DNA of 64,000 nt from Hyphomicrobium_A sp963726795 (lineage in GTDB: Bacteria; Pseudomonadota; Alphaproteobacteria; Rhizobiales; Hyphomicrobiaceae), in NCBI GenBank assembly GCA_963726795.1, contig CAVSDD010000006.1:744001-808000 (forward strand), written 5' to 3'. The notes beneath the pieces are model-generated. The model was not told the origin of the DNA, searched no databases, and was given only the letters and a program-made list of their open reading frames with translations. A program made the position numbers and the translations under genes. How positions within the stretch are numbered: position 1 is the stretch's first letter; every line of letters starts with the position of its first letter. Positions 35,230-44,263 of this stretch are shown piece by piece.

Positions 35230-36489
35230 TTAGAGGCCCCGCGAAGTGAGCCAATCGATGAGAATCTGGGCGATTTCCAGATTGTTATCGTCCAGCATCA
35301 TCATGTGCTCGTTCCCTCTGATGGGACCGGGCGATCCCTTATAAAGGGAACCGCGCGTCAGGTTCGGCAGCCACGCCACTCTTATGTCTCCACCTGCGGC
35401 CGTTATCTGCTGCACCTCGGTGGCGCAGCTTGCGACGGGGTCGCGAGCGCCAGCAAAATCCCCATATACAGCCAAGATGGGGATATGCTTGAGGGTATTG
35501 ATCTGGTCGGGAGTTAGATTGGCGAGACAGCCCAGCTCAATGCCGATGATGGCCTTCACCTTGCAGGCAGACGCAGTTGTCCAGGGGAAGCATCCCGAGT
35601 TTGAGCTCAGAGCCGCCTGGGTCGGAAATGGGCTCGATTCCGAATGGCCCATTAAGACGGCCCCGCCGAGTTTTTTTGCAAGTTCTGCCATTTGCGTCGG
35701 CGTATTGATCGTTGCACCCAGCGTCGAATTCACGTCCGGGATCACCATGTTGTAGAACTGCAAATCCGAACCGTTGCCCACACCCACGTTTTTCATGGGG
35801 AACCTGTTTCCCGGGTTAACGGCGGTAGATGTCGCGCAAGGCGAAACCGTGCAAGGCGTCGTTCCCCACCGGAACACGTTCCACGCGAACTGGTCGGTCG
35901 CAATGATTGCCGGCGGCAGCTGCGAAGCCGGGAGCGTGCCTAACTTCGCTTTATTATAAGATGACGCGTCGAAGCCCGACCGGGCGCGAGCGACCTGATC
36001 GACCATAAAAGTGTCGAAGCCCTGTCGTACAAAGTACTCGTCCCATCCCATTCTTCCATCAGGAGTAGTTTGCCAAGATTTCGTGCTCAAGCAGCAGCCG
36101 TGTACGATAGCGATTGGCGCATGTTTTCCGCGCCTCACATCTTGATTAGGCGGCCATTGACCAGGACCAAATTGCCCAGGACCAGATTGAAGAAAGCGAC
36201 TACCTTTCGGCAACATGAATTGAACGTACATTTGGTTGATCATCAACTCGCCGGCAGATGGGAAGCCGAAGTTCTGCCCTCCTAGTGCAGTGGCGGCGTC
36301 GAGGGTATGTGTGGTTCCAGAGATAAAGAAGCTGCCATATCCTCCAAGGACTAGATCTCCGTTAGACTTGACGGTCGACAACTCTTGCGCATCGCAGATA
36401 GATGGCAGCACCGTAAGCGCGACAACGCCTGCGGTTGCCGCCAAGAGTCTATTCAACTTCGACGCCATGACTTTTTTGTCGGATAGCAT
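35230..36489 (-). CDS. Exported alpha/beta-hydrolase (esterase-like)
   Basis: The 419-residue protein has a signal peptide ending near PSICDAQ, an oxyanion segment IVHGCCLSTKSW, a GRMGWDEYFVRQGFDTFMVD strand-helix and the nucleophile elbow LMGHSES (GxSxS type). A late His (RGNEHMMMLDDNN) could complete the triad. Similar exported hydrolases occur in proteobacteria, but the substrate is unknown. GGGAGGACGATT precedes ATG 36489. It lies in the lower-GC stretch with the AraC gene and may be under that regulator's control. Confidence 0.8.
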   Translation of the reverse strand: MLSDKKVMASKLNRLLAATAGVVALTVLPSICDAQELSTVKSNGDLVLGGYGSFFISGTTHTLDAATALGGQNFGFPSAGELMINQMYVQFMLPKGSRFLQSGPGQFGPGQWPPNQDVRRGKHAPIAIVHGCCLSTKSWQTTPDGRMGWDEYFVRQGFDTFMVDQVARARSGFDASSYNKAKLGTLPASQLPPAIIATDQFAWNVFRWGTTPCTVSPCATSTAVNPGNRFPMKNVGVGNGSDLQFYNMVIPDVNSTLGATINTPTQMAELAKKLGGAVLMGHSESSPFPTQAALSSNSGCFPWTTASACKVKAIIGIELGCLANLTPDQINTLKHIPILAVYGDFAGARDPVASCATEVQQITAAGGDIRVAWLPNLTRGSLYKGSPGPIRGNEHMMMLDDNNLEIAQILIDWLTSRGL

Positions 36490-37319
36490 AATCGTCCTCC
36501 CTGTTTCCCCAGCGTTTCTTATGAGAAGTGCATAGAGGGCGATCAGCGCCTTCGTCTAATATGAGACGGCTAAGACTGTCACTTTCCTCCCATCCGAATG
36601 TCCGAAGGGCGCAACACCGGCTCCGTTATCGGCTGACGGGCACGTCCTCATGCGATGCGAGTTCGCAGTGTGCAACCGGTGGCATGAGCCCAGTTGAGGC
36701 ACCGGCGCAGCAAGGCGGTTTCGAGTGAAATCCGGACGCAGTCTCCCAGTCGTGTGACGTCTGTTAGTGGCCCACTGTCGACGTTGGCAACCAAGAGATC
36801 TTATCCCCGCCCTCCCCAACACCCCCATACTCACCCAATCCCTGCCCGACGAAGGGACGCGACAAGCTTGAGCGTCTGACGCGGGGTAGGGAGCAGCTCC
36901 CGGGTGAGCCGTCGTCGCGTTCCGTTGCGCACGCCGGCGCAGGCTGCTCTGCCCTATCCCGGGTCGTGCGACCGAGGCTATGCGATGTCAGCAATGACGC
37001 GCATGGACGCCCTTCCGCAGCGGCCGTTGCGCGCAGTACGCGGCAGCCGCCGGCGGCTCCGGGACGATGGCCTGCGTGACGCAGGTTGGAGCCCAAGCCC
37101 GCTGCGGTCGTGTCCGCACCCTCGGCCATGAGAGACGTTGCGCGCGGGCGCCATAGCGGTGCCCTAAAAGTCGCGACAGGATCGCAGCGCTTGGCGCCCG
37201 CGCTCCCTTCGTTGCCATCCCTTCGGGCGCCCAAGCGCCGCGAGCGCGTATAGCCGCGTGCTAAGCTACAACGGCTTCATTCGATTCAAGCGGCAGCCAG
37301 GGAACGGCGTTTGCGCGCA
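36490..37319. other. 830-base gene-free region with overlapping GC-rich inverted repeats
   Basis: No open frame here looks like a gene; the available ones are low-complexity Arg/Pro readings. The right part holds two overlapping inverted repeats: 37142-37152 with 37193-37203 (11 bp), and 37187-37199 with 37225-37238 (13 bp, one bulge). They share 37193-37199, so only one can form at a time. They lie about 80-180 bases upstream of the DUF1460 gene. GC content rises from left to right, marking the end of the low-GC stretch. Confidence 0.55.
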
Positions 37320-38292
37320 ATGCGGGCTACAGCTTTCATCGCCTTTGCGGCTGCACCGCTGCTGGTGTGCAGCGGTGTTGCGGCCGCGCCTTGTCCGCAT
37401 GGCAGATGCGCCGCTGCCCCGATTGCGCATTTTGAGGCCCCGAGCGAGGCCCATATTCAAGACGAGCTCCGCCGCATCCATCGGCAGACCGCGTCACTGC
37501 GAGGCCGCATCGAAGCCATCAGCGCGCTCTTCCTCGGCGTGCCCTACAAGCTCGGCGCGCTCGGCGAAGGCCCGGACGGCGAGTTTGACCGCGATCCGCT
37601 GATCCGGTTCGATGCCTTCGACTGCACCACGTTCGTCGAGACGGTCATGGCGCTGGCGCTCGAGAGCGACCTCGATGCCGCCACCCGCACGCTGCAGAAG
37701 ATCCGCTATCGCGATGGCGAGATCGGCTATGCCACGCGCAACCATTTCATCGAGCTCGACTGGGTGCCCAACAACGTGCGCGCCGGCTATCTGCGCGACA
37801 TCACATCCGACATCGCGGGCGCAAGCGCCGTCACGGTGCACAAGACGGTCTCGAAGCGGAGCTGGTACCGCCGCAAGTCTCTGGCCAGACATCGAAGGCG
37901 ATTTCAGCAGAGACGAGAGGCGGCAGCTGCTTCCCAAGCTGCAGCTTCTCGGCAAGCCGTTCGCCGATCAGCGCGCCACGCTGGCCGTGCTGCCGATGAA
38001 GGACCTGCCGCAGGCGCTCGCAACCATTCCGTCAGGCACGATCGCCAACCTCGTGCATGCGGATCAGCGCGACCGCGATACCATCGTCTCGCATCAGGTC
38101 ATCCTCATCCGGAAGACCGACGGCTGGTACGTGCGCCAGGCGACATTGGGCAAAGCCGTCGAGGATGATCCGATCGGGCATTTCGACCTCTATCGCGATG
38201 TGAAATGGCGGCTGATCGGGCTCAACCTCGACGTCCTCGTCAAACCCGGTGCCGATAAGTCGCCGAAGGCACCCGCACTAGAACAACGCTAA
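37320..38292 (+). CDS. DUF1460 exported amidase-like protein, one apparent frameshift
   Basis: The N-terminus is a signal peptide (MRATAFIAFAAAPLLVCSGV...). The DUF1460 (NlpC/P60-like) core has FLGVPYKLGALGEG and the catalytic Cys in FDAFDCTTFVETVMALAL, then NHFIELDWVPNN and, after the break, SGTIANLVHADQRDRDTIV with HQVILIRKTDGWYVRQAT. One extra base near 37878 shifts the frame (YRRK then LWPDIEGDFSRDE). Corrected length is about 323 residues. DUF1460 proteins are related to N-acetylmuramoyl-L-alanine amidases, so cell-wall peptide cleavage is likely. A TTG at 37311 is an alternative start. Confidence 0.85.
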
Positions 38293-38371
38293 CGAAAGCC
38301 GAACACGAACGCTAAAAATGTCTCGGACCGCCGACCCCCGGGATTAAGCTTCACCTGCTAGTTTTTTGGGC

Positions 38372-38770
38372 ATGGAGCACTTGGCCAGCATCGATGTGTG
38401 GATTGCACTGGGCGTCGTCCTCGCGACCGCGCTCACCGACGCCGTCTGCGTGCTGTACACGTCGTCCGTCGCGCACCGCCGCGATCTCGCCGCCGCCAAT
38501 TGGGGCTCGCTGACCTACATGCTCTCCGCGTTTGCGGTCATCAGCTTCACCAACAACTGGGCGTACGTGGTGTTCGCCGCGCTCGGAGCGTGGATCGGCG
38601 CCTACGCCTCGATGAAATATCTGCGCTGGCGTTTGCCGTCCGCCGCCGAGAACCAGCCCGCGCCGGCGGCCGTGACTGACGCCATCTCCCGGAGCCATCT
38701 CGCACCGGCGTCCAGCTGCCAGCGGTTGGCGCCGTCGACCGTTCCCGCGGATGACCGCATCGCCGCTTAG
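38372..38770 (+). CDS. Small inner-membrane protein of unknown function
   Basis: The 132-residue protein has two or three membrane helices (WIALGVVLATALTDAVCVLY, YMLSAFAVISFTNNWAYVVF, ALGAWIGAYASMKYL) and a polar Ala/Ser-rich C-terminus. The start is ATG 38372. I do not recognise a family. It stands alone between the DUF1460 gene and a DUF899 gene. Confidence 0.65.
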   Translation: MEHLASIDVWIALGVVLATALTDAVCVLYTSSVAHRRDLAAANWGSLTYMLSAFAVISFTNNWAYVVFAALGAWIGAYASMKYLRWRLPSAAENQPAPAAVTDAISRSHLAPASSCQRLAPSTVPADDRIAA

Positions 38771-38848
38771 CGGCTCGCGCGCGCCCCACTGCAATCTAAT
38801 CCCCGCTCGCGCCGCCCGCCCCATACTACACACAAGCGCCGTGCAGGC

Positions 38849-39538
38849 TCAGTCCTTGCTCAGGTAGTGCTTCTCGAGGAATTTTGATCGAAATTTCTGC
38901 GGCGGGGTCTGAACGTCGGGGCGCCCCTCCGGCGTGAAGTCCATCAGGTTCCAGTACGGCCACACGGTGTCGACATGGTTCGACATCGTTTCGGTCGCCC
39001 AGAAATGGAATATCTCGCCGCCGCGTTTGGTGAAGCAGTGCATGACCGGCAATTGCATGTCGTCGCTCTCGCCCTGGCAGCGGTAGTCGGCCTGGAACGG
39101 CGACTTCTCCCCGGACAGAAGCTCGATCTGCGACCAGCCGCGGTCTTTCGCCCACGCCGCGATGCGCTCGGCCGGCGCCTTGGCGATGGCGGCAAACGCG
39201 GCGTTGCGCGTCACCTGATAGGCCGTGCGATCGAACCCATCCATGAGCGAAGTGCACGACGGGCACGGCTTGTCCCAGTGCGGGCCGAACATGAATGAGT
39301 AGAGCAGCAGCGTGTCGTGATTGCCGAACAGCTTGGAGAATTTCACCCGCTGGCCGACCCTGCCCTCGTTGGCTCGTTCGAAGACGTAATCATCTTTCAG
39401 CTTGCCGCCGAGCGGGAGCTTGCGCCGCTTTGCGGCGACCGCCTTGGTCTTGGCGATCAGCTCCTGCTCGTCCTTCAGCAAGGCGGTTCGGGCTTTCCGA
39501 TACGCCTGGCTCTCATTGGGAAACTTAAGCTTGCTCAT
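38849..39538 (-). CDS. DUF899 thioredoxin-like protein
   Basis: The 229-residue protein matches DUF899: FPNESQAYRKARTALLKDEQ, YVFERANEG, KLFGNHDTLLLYSFMFG, and the thioredoxin-like site PCPSCTSLMDGF with a CPSC pair, followed by GWSQIELLSGEKSPFQADY. DUF899 proteins are predicted thioredoxin-fold proteins with no settled function. It is cytosolic (no signal). The start ATG is at 39538. Confidence 0.88.
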   Translation of the reverse strand: MSKLKFPNESQAYRKARTALLKDEQELIAKTKAVAAKRRKLPLGGKLKDDYVFERANEGRVGQRVKFSKLFGNHDTLLLYSFMFGPHWDKPCPSCTSLMDGFDRTAYQVTRNAAFAAIAKAPAERIAAWAKDRGWSQIELLSGEKSPFQADYRCQGESDDMQLPVMHCFTKRGGEIFHFWATETMSNHVDTVWPYWNLMDFTPEGRPDVQTPPQKFRSKFLEKHYLSKD

Positions 39539-39608
39539 GGCCGCGTCCCTCCCTGCAGTTTTCTTCAGGTAGAGCTGCGGTATCTCGCTGACAAGCGCTC
39601 TCACGCGT

Positions 39609-39905
39609 TCAGTAGCGATAGCTGGTGGACGGGCGGTAGGCGGGGCCCAATGCATAACTGCCGCCGTAGGAGTACCGCTCAACATACGCGTAAGGCTCGT
39701 AAACGTAGCGCGGCCCGTAATCGTCGTTGCCGCCGTAGCGATGCAGGTTCTCGCGGTCCTGCGGGCTCAGGTAGTTGCCTTGGCGGTCCTTCGCCCGGGC
39801 GTTCTCGACGGCACCGATCGATTGCGCCTGTGCGCTGGCGGGTGCCAATGCCGGCGCCAATGCGATCGCAACGGCAGCAGCGGCGACTGTTCGTTTCCAG
39901 CTCAT
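39609..39905 (-). CDS. Small exported Tyr-rich protein (ENARA motif)
   Basis: The 98-residue protein has a signal peptide (MSWKRTVAAAAVAIALAPAL...) and a short mature part starting IGAVENARAKDRQGNYLSPQ, followed by DRENLHRYGG and a Tyr/Pro-rich end. The segment vENARAx(n)DREnLxRyG is shared with the protein at 49313-49567, so they look like members of one family. Function unknown. Confidence 0.75.
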   Translation of the reverse strand: MSWKRTVAAAAVAIALAPALAPASAQAQSIGAVENARAKDRQGNYLSPQDRENLHRYGGNDDYGPRYVYEPYAYVERYSYGGSYALGPAYRPSTSYRY

Positions 39906-40029
39906 TGCAGTCCTCCTTCCGTAGAAAGCTTTCGACCGTTAACGCCGCGGCTGCAGAGGTGTTCCCGGACCGTTTGGCCGCGACGAATCAAGATAGTGAT
40001 GGCCGCAGCCTTCATAGAAGCGGCGCAGC

Positions 40030-40788
40030 ATGAACGCGATCCCCCGGAACGCTCTTCTCGCCGCCGGCCTGATCATAGTTCTTTGGCCTGGCGCTGCTAC
40101 GGCCGGCGACAAGCCGCAAGCCTACGAGGTCGACATCGGCTTCGATGCCGCGCCCCAGTCGCTCGCCTGGTACAGCGACGGCATCGTCGCGCTCAACGGC
40201 AACATCGCCAAGGATGGCTTCCTGCTGCGCACCTACGGCAGCCTGGCCGTCTACCAATATGCGAGCCCCGTCATCGCGGCGGATACGATCAACGGCCAAC
40301 TCTGGCAGATCGACGTGATGCCCGGCTATCAGATCGTGCGCGGCGGCGCGACGATCGGCGGCTACGTCGGTCTCGATTTTCAAGAACTCGTTACTGAGCC
40401 CGCAGGATCCCACCAATCCGCTGCGTGGCACCGCAACCGGCGCCAAGGTCGAGGGGCACTATTATTTCGCGGATGAGAAACAGCCGATCGATGTGCGGCT
40501 CGTTGGAGAATATTCCACGGCGTTCCAGACCTACTACGCCGAGCTGCGTGTCGGCGCGCGGATCTGCGAAAAACTCTTCATCGGCCCCGATGCCGAGGTT
40601 GACGGCGACACCGGCTACAATGCGCAGCGGATCGGCGGCTATGCCAAGTACACCTTCGAGCTGACCAAGGGCGTCCCGGTCGAGATGTCGGTCGGCGCCG
40701 GACACCAGTTCGTCGGCGGCGACGGCAGCGCGGGATTTGGGGGTGGCGCCGGCACGTACGGCACGCTCGAGTTCGACACCAATTTTTG
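40030..40788 (+). CDS. bcsS: BcsS-family outer-membrane protein (cellulose biosynthesis associated), one apparent frameshift
   Basis: The protein has a signal peptide ending near AATAGDKP, then the CBP_BcsS pattern: YEVDIGFDAAPQSLAWYSDG, DGFLLRTYGSLAVYQY, GQLWQIDVMPGYQIVRGG, GYVGLDFQ, then ADEKQPIDVRLVGEYSTAFQ, RVGARICEKLFIGPDAE, and a beta-barrel end GTYGTLEFDTNF. One extra base near 40382 moves the frame. Corrected length is about 252 residues. BcsS occurs with bacterial cellulose operons in alphaproteobacteria; no bcsA or bcsB is present here, so it may be an orphan or serve a distant locus. Confidence 0.82.
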
Positions 40789-40867
40789 AGTGCACGAAAA
40801 GGATGAGGCCGCCCGCTTGCGCGAACGGCCCCGTGGCCTCCAGATGCCGCAATGCTTTTTGCCGCGA

Positions 40868-41261
40868 TTACTTCACGGTTCTGGCGTCGACGTCGGGAAG
40901 CTTATCCGCTTCGGCTTCGGTGAGCTTCAAATCGATGCGATCGGATTTCACGCTCGCGATTTTATCTGGCGTCAGCAGAACGCGAAGTCTCGCCGAGGCC
41001 AAGAAAGCCACCGATGTCGGCGTACACCTGGTCGCCCACGATCGCCGACACCTCGCCGATTTTCTTGTCGTCGATGGAATACACCGGGCGCCCGATCCAT
41101 GCGTCGGTCGGCAGCTTGTCGGAGCCAACGTTGACATTGAGGTTGACGGGACCACTCGGCGCCTTGATGTCGACGCCAGGCGTTTTCACCTGCACCTCCG
41201 CCAACGCAGCACCAGCAGTGCCGGCGGCAAGGAGGGCAGCAAGAATTGAACGGCTGATCAT
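40868..41261 (-). CDS. Exported PRC-barrel protein, one apparent frameshift
   Basis: The signal peptide MISRSILAALLAAGTAGAAL precedes a PRC-barrel with WIGRPVYSIDDKKIGEVSAI and DQVYADIGGFLGLGE. Near 40988 an extra base breaks the frame, after which RVLLTPDKIASVKSDRIDLK completes the barrel. Corrected length is about 130 residues. It is a second exported PRC-barrel protein in this window, without the LEA-like tail of the one at 15.9 kb. Function unknown. Confidence 0.78.
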
Positions 41262-41424
41262 TGTAGTCCTCCGTGTGTTGTGGAGGAAAAACGTGGTGCC
41301 GCGGAATGCGTTCCCGCCGGATGACCCGATTAAGTGCGCCCAACAAGACGCGGCGCATTCCCGCGCCGGCGTGCTAAAGGCTTCGTCGAGAACGCAGGCT
41401 GCTCCTCGCATAGAACGCCAACAC

Positions 41425-41916
41425 ATGAACACGCCCCGGCGAGTCACGAACGCAAATGCAATCTCGCGCGTCGCCGTGAGTCTCGTCCTGGCTTTAGCCG
41501 TCGCCGGCGAGGCTGGTTGCTCGGGATTGAAGTCGCAAGGCACAGGTGCGCCGCAGCCAGGCGATGTGCCAGCCCCTGCCAACGATGCCGCGGTACGCAA
41601 GACGCCCGTGACGCCGGGAAGGCCAGCGCGCGTCTTTGTATTTGCGGGCTTTGGCGATCACTGCGAGCAGGTGCCGGCGCCGGAGATCGCTGTCACGCAG
41701 GCGCCGACGAAGGGCGACCTCTCGTTCGTGAAGGACCAGGAGACGACGATTCAGTATTCGGCCCAGGGCACCTGCATCGGCCAGACCGCGAAGGGCACCG
41801 GCATCTACTATACGGCGCGTGCGGGCCAGGACGGGGTCGACCGCTTCTCGGTTTCCGCCAAGCTCGCGACAGGCGAGACGGCCACGCGCACGTTCGAGGT
41901 GCGGATTGCTGAGTAG
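41425..41916 (+). CDS. Lipoprotein with a beta-sandwich (Ig-like) domain
   Basis: The 163-residue protein has a signal peptide with lipobox GEAGC and a Gly/Pro-rich linker, then a roughly 90-residue domain beginning VFVFAGFGDHCEQVPAPE, with two cysteines (DHCEQ and GTCIGQ), an aromatic TGIYYTARAGQDGVDRFSV strand and TATRTFEVRIAE at the end. The pattern resembles bacterial Ig/cadherin-like sandwich domains. No close family recognised. ATG 41425 is chosen because the signal peptide begins there. Confidence 0.75.
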   Translation: MNTPRRVTNANAISRVAVSLVLALAVAGEAGCSGLKSQGTGAPQPGDVPAPANDAAVRKTPVTPGRPARVFVFAGFGDHCEQVPAPEIAVTQAPTKGDLSFVKDQETTIQYSAQGTCIGQTAKGTGIYYTARAGQDGVDRFSVSAKLATGETATRTFEVRIAE

Positions 41917-42021
41917 CACCACAGCCGCCTGAGAGCCGCGCCGCGATAAGCCCACTTGTATTCTGCAGCGATCGATGCTTCAGAACGCCCCAGGATCCCA
42001 ACCTTCAGCGGAGATGTTTCC

Positions 42022-42162
42022 ATGCCCAACATGTCGGACTCGCGACGCAAGAAAATTCAGGCGAAACAGCGCAAGGCGCTGAACGCCGAGTCGCGCGCGG
42101 CCAAGATCGCGAAGAAAGAGCGCAACGCCGCGCCGGCCAAGAAGGCTCGCAAGACGGGTTGA
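42022..42162 (+). CDS. Very small Lys/Arg-rich protein
   Basis: A 46-residue protein, MPNMSDSRRKKIQAKQRKAL..., with about a third basic residues and Ala. It may bind nucleic acid, but this is composition only. GGAG precedes ATG 42022; an in-frame ATG at 42031 is also possible. It sits 19 bases upstream of the MGMT gene on the same strand, so co-transcription is likely. Confidence 0.5.
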   Translation: MPNMSDSRRKKIQAKQRKALNAESRAAKIAKKERNAAPAKKARKTG

Positions 42163-42181
42163 TCGGATCGAGCGCGCAGCC

Positions 42182-42754
42182 ATGACTCCGGAGCGGTTTT
42201 TCATTTTCGAGACTGCGAGCGGTCACTGCGGCATTGCCTGGAACGGCGGAGGCATCACGTGCTTGCGCTTGCCGGCGCCGAGCGTCGACATGGCCCGGCG
42301 GATCATGCACAGGCGCGCTCCTGACGCTGAGCCTGCCCAGCCCAAGTCAAGCGTGGCCGAGACGGTCGGCGCCGTGCAGCGGTATTTCGAGGGCACGCCG
42401 ACGGACTTCTCAACCGTCGTGCTGGACCTCAGTGGCGAGAGCGCGGTGTTCCAGCGCATCTACGCAGCGGCCCGGACCGTCGGGTGGGGCCGCACGACGA
42501 CGTACGGCGCGCTGGCCAAGGAGATCGGCGCCGGGCCGGAAGCGGCGCGTGCGGTCGGGCAGGCGATGGCCCGGAACCCCGTGGGGCTCATCATCCCCTG
42601 TCACCGCGTGCTGGCGGCCGGTAGCCAGCTCGGCGGATTTTCCGCGCCGGGCGGATCGTCGTCCAAGCTGCGCATGCTCGCCTTGGAAGGCGTGCGGGTC
42701 GAAGCACCGTCCGCTGCTCCGCAAGAGGCCGCGCAACGGTCCTTCGGCTTTTAG
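42182..42754 (+). CDS. ogt: Methylated-DNA--protein-cysteine methyltransferase
   Basis: This suicide enzyme removes O6-alkyl groups from guanine. The 190-residue protein shows FQRIYAAARTVGWGRTTTYG, the DNA-binding RAVGQAMARNP and the acceptor motif IIPCHRV (Cys140), followed by GGFSAPGGSSSKLRMLALEG. Length and motifs fit Ogt. It may be co-transcribed with the preceding Lys/Arg-rich gene. No Ada-type regulator is linked. Confidence 0.94.
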   Translation: MTPERFFIFETASGHCGIAWNGGGITCLRLPAPSVDMARRIMHRRAPDAEPAQPKSSVAETVGAVQRYFEGTPTDFSTVVLDLSGESAVFQRIYAAARTVGWGRTTTYGALAKEIGAGPEAARAVGQAMARNPVGLIIPCHRVLAAGSQLGGFSAPGGSSSKLRMLALEGVRVEAPSAAPQEAAQRSFGF

Positions 42755-42842
42755 ATCACCGCTGGCGCCTTCGACATTCGTATGCCTTCCCAATCGGCGC
42801 GGCTCTCGCGACAATGCCCGCAAATAATCGCGGGAGGCACGC

Positions 42843-43256
42843 ATGCGCATCGCATCATTCATCGTCACGGCGTTGCTCACGATCGCCAATCCGGCGCTGG
42901 CGGAAAACGGCGTGAGTGCGCGCGTCGGCGCGACGCTTGTCGGCCAGGGCAAGGCCCTGTCCCCGACGGTCGCCGGTCAGCGCGGCGGCGAAGCGGCTGG
43001 CGCCGCCCTCGTCTGCTACGGCCTGCGCATCACCAAGCAGGGCGCTGAGTTGCGATCGCAGTTCCAGGGCGCCGACTTGGCCGAATTCGACGCGCAAGCG
43101 GGCAAGGTTCTAGAGGCGTGGCAGCTGGTCAAGACGTGCACGCATGCTGGCGGCCCCAACGAGTGCAAGGTCTCGCAGCAGTGGAATTGCCTGATGGCGT
43201 TGCGCGAGATCGGCCCGCAGGGAAGCGCGTTGCCGGGGCTCATCGAGCCGAAGTAG
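42843..43256 (+). CDS. Exported hypothetical protein
   Basis: The 137-residue protein has a signal peptide (MRIASFIVTALLTIANPALA) and a helical mature part with three cysteines (VCYGLRIT, KTCTHAGGPNECK, WNCLMALREIG). I do not recognise a family. GGGAGG precedes ATG 42843. It lies 88 bases after the MGMT gene and may be part of the same transcript. Confidence 0.7.
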   Translation: MRIASFIVTALLTIANPALAENGVSARVGATLVGQGKALSPTVAGQRGGEAAGAALVCYGLRITKQGAELRSQFQGADLAEFDAQAGKVLEAWQLVKTCTHAGGPNECKVSQQWNCLMALREIGPQGSALPGLIEPK

Positions 43257-43438
43257 CTCTCGAGCAGCCACGCGCGCGGCCTTCTCAGTTCGCACGTGCA
43301 AAACACATTTGCCCAAGCGGCTGCGGCCTGGCGGCGCGCGTGCGGCATGCGGCTTCCACATATCTCGGCACATATCGCGGAACGGGTTCTGCGACCGGGC
43401 GTTGTCGTGGCTGGAACGTCGAAAAGGAGTTCATAAAA

Positions 43439-43735
43439 ATGAAATCATCATTCTTGGCGATCACCGCTGCCGCCGCGCTGGCACTTGGCGCAAACGTTGC
43501 TCTCGCCGCCGAAACCGGCTTTGGCGGGCAGCCCGACTCATCCAAAAATCAGGTCCCCGGACCGAGCGTCGACAAGCCGAGCGATCCCGGCGCAGGCAAC
43601 CCGGGCTCGGCCGCTCAGGTCCCCACAGCTCCTGAAGTGCAGGATGACTTGAACAACACCGACACGAGCGGCGCTGGCTCCGGCGAAGCCGGCTCGGAAA
43701 TGACGAAGCCCGCGACGTCCAATCCCGCCAAGTAG
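43439..43735 (+). CDS. Exported low-complexity Pro/Asp/Gly-rich protein
   Basis: The 98-residue protein has a signal peptide (MKSSFLAITAAAALALGANV...) and a mature region without hydrophobic core (PDSSKNQVPGPSVDKPSDPG and similar), so it is probably unstructured. AAGGAG precedes ATG 43439. A strong terminator follows. Function unknown. Confidence 0.7.
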   Translation: MKSSFLAITAAAALALGANVALAAETGFGGQPDSSKNQVPGPSVDKPSDPGAGNPGSAAQVPTAPEVQDDLNNTDTSGAGSGEAGSEMTKPATSNPAK

Positions 43736-43750
43736 TTTTTGACAGATCAA

Positions 43751-43785
43751 AGATGCTCGCCGGAATGCGCCGGCGGGCATCTTTC
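43751..43785 (+). terminator. Terminator after the low-complexity exported protein
   Basis: AGATGCTCGCCGG (43751-43763) and CCGGCGGGCATCT (43770-43782) form a 13-bp stem with one G-T pair and a short loop, followed by TT. It sits 15 bases after the stop and just before the end of the convergent MaoC gene, so it may serve both strands. Confidence 0.75.
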
Positions 43786-43789
43786 ACGT

Positions 43790-44248
43790 TCAGACCGTAC
43801 CGACTGGCTTGCGCGGAACGATGAGTTTTGAGGTTAGAGTCTGAACGACCTCGCCTTTTTGATTTCGTGTCTCGCTGCGCAATACGACGATGCCGCGATC
43901 GGGCTTCGAGCGGGACGGCGTAATCTCCACAACCTCACTGAAGACCTGCAGCTCGTCTCCCGGACGCGTCGGCCGCGGCCATGTGATTTCCACGCCGGCG
44001 CCGATGACGCCGCCGGCTATGGGAGCACCGCCGCCCACCAGCAGGCGCATTGTCAGCGCCGCCGTGTGCCATCCGCTGGCGGCAAGCCCGCCCAGCATCG
44101 ACTTGGCGGCTGCCGCCTCGTCCAGATGAAACGGCTGCGGATCGAACTGGCGCGCGAACTCCTTGATCGCATCCGTGGTGACCAGGACCTTGGCGCTGGT
44201 CATGCGCTGGCCCACACTCAGATCCTCGAGGTACAAATCGCCGGCCAT
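43790..44248 (-). CDS. MaoC-family (hotdog) dehydratase
   Basis: The 152-residue protein has the MaoC/R-hydratase pattern: DLYLEDLSVGQRMTSAKVLV, the hydratase-2 segment FARQFDPQPFHLDEAAAAKS (Asp and His), GLAASGWHTAALTMRLLV and ITWPRPTRPGDELQVFSEV. It probably hydrates enoyl-CoA. It is 16 bases after a small gene on the same strand. Substrate unknown. Confidence 0.92.
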   Translation of the reverse strand: MAGDLYLEDLSVGQRMTSAKVLVTTDAIKEFARQFDPQPFHLDEAAAAKSMLGGLAASGWHTAALTMRLLVGGGAPIAGGVIGAGVEITWPRPTRPGDELQVFSEVVEITPSRSKPDRGIVVLRSETRNQKGEVVQTLTSKLIVPRKPVGTV

Positions 44249-44263
44249 CGGCCGATACTCGCC

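Noticed and set aside
36764..37234. Possible transposase remnant in the 36.5-37.3 kb gap
   Set aside because: The Arg/Pro-rich readings contain no DDE or helix-turn-helix motif and there are no terminal repeats.
36700..37300. tmRNA, RNase P RNA or 6S RNA in the long gap
   Set aside because: None of the conserved cores (tRNA-like ends, GAGGAAAGTCCGGGC, ribosome tag frame) is present.
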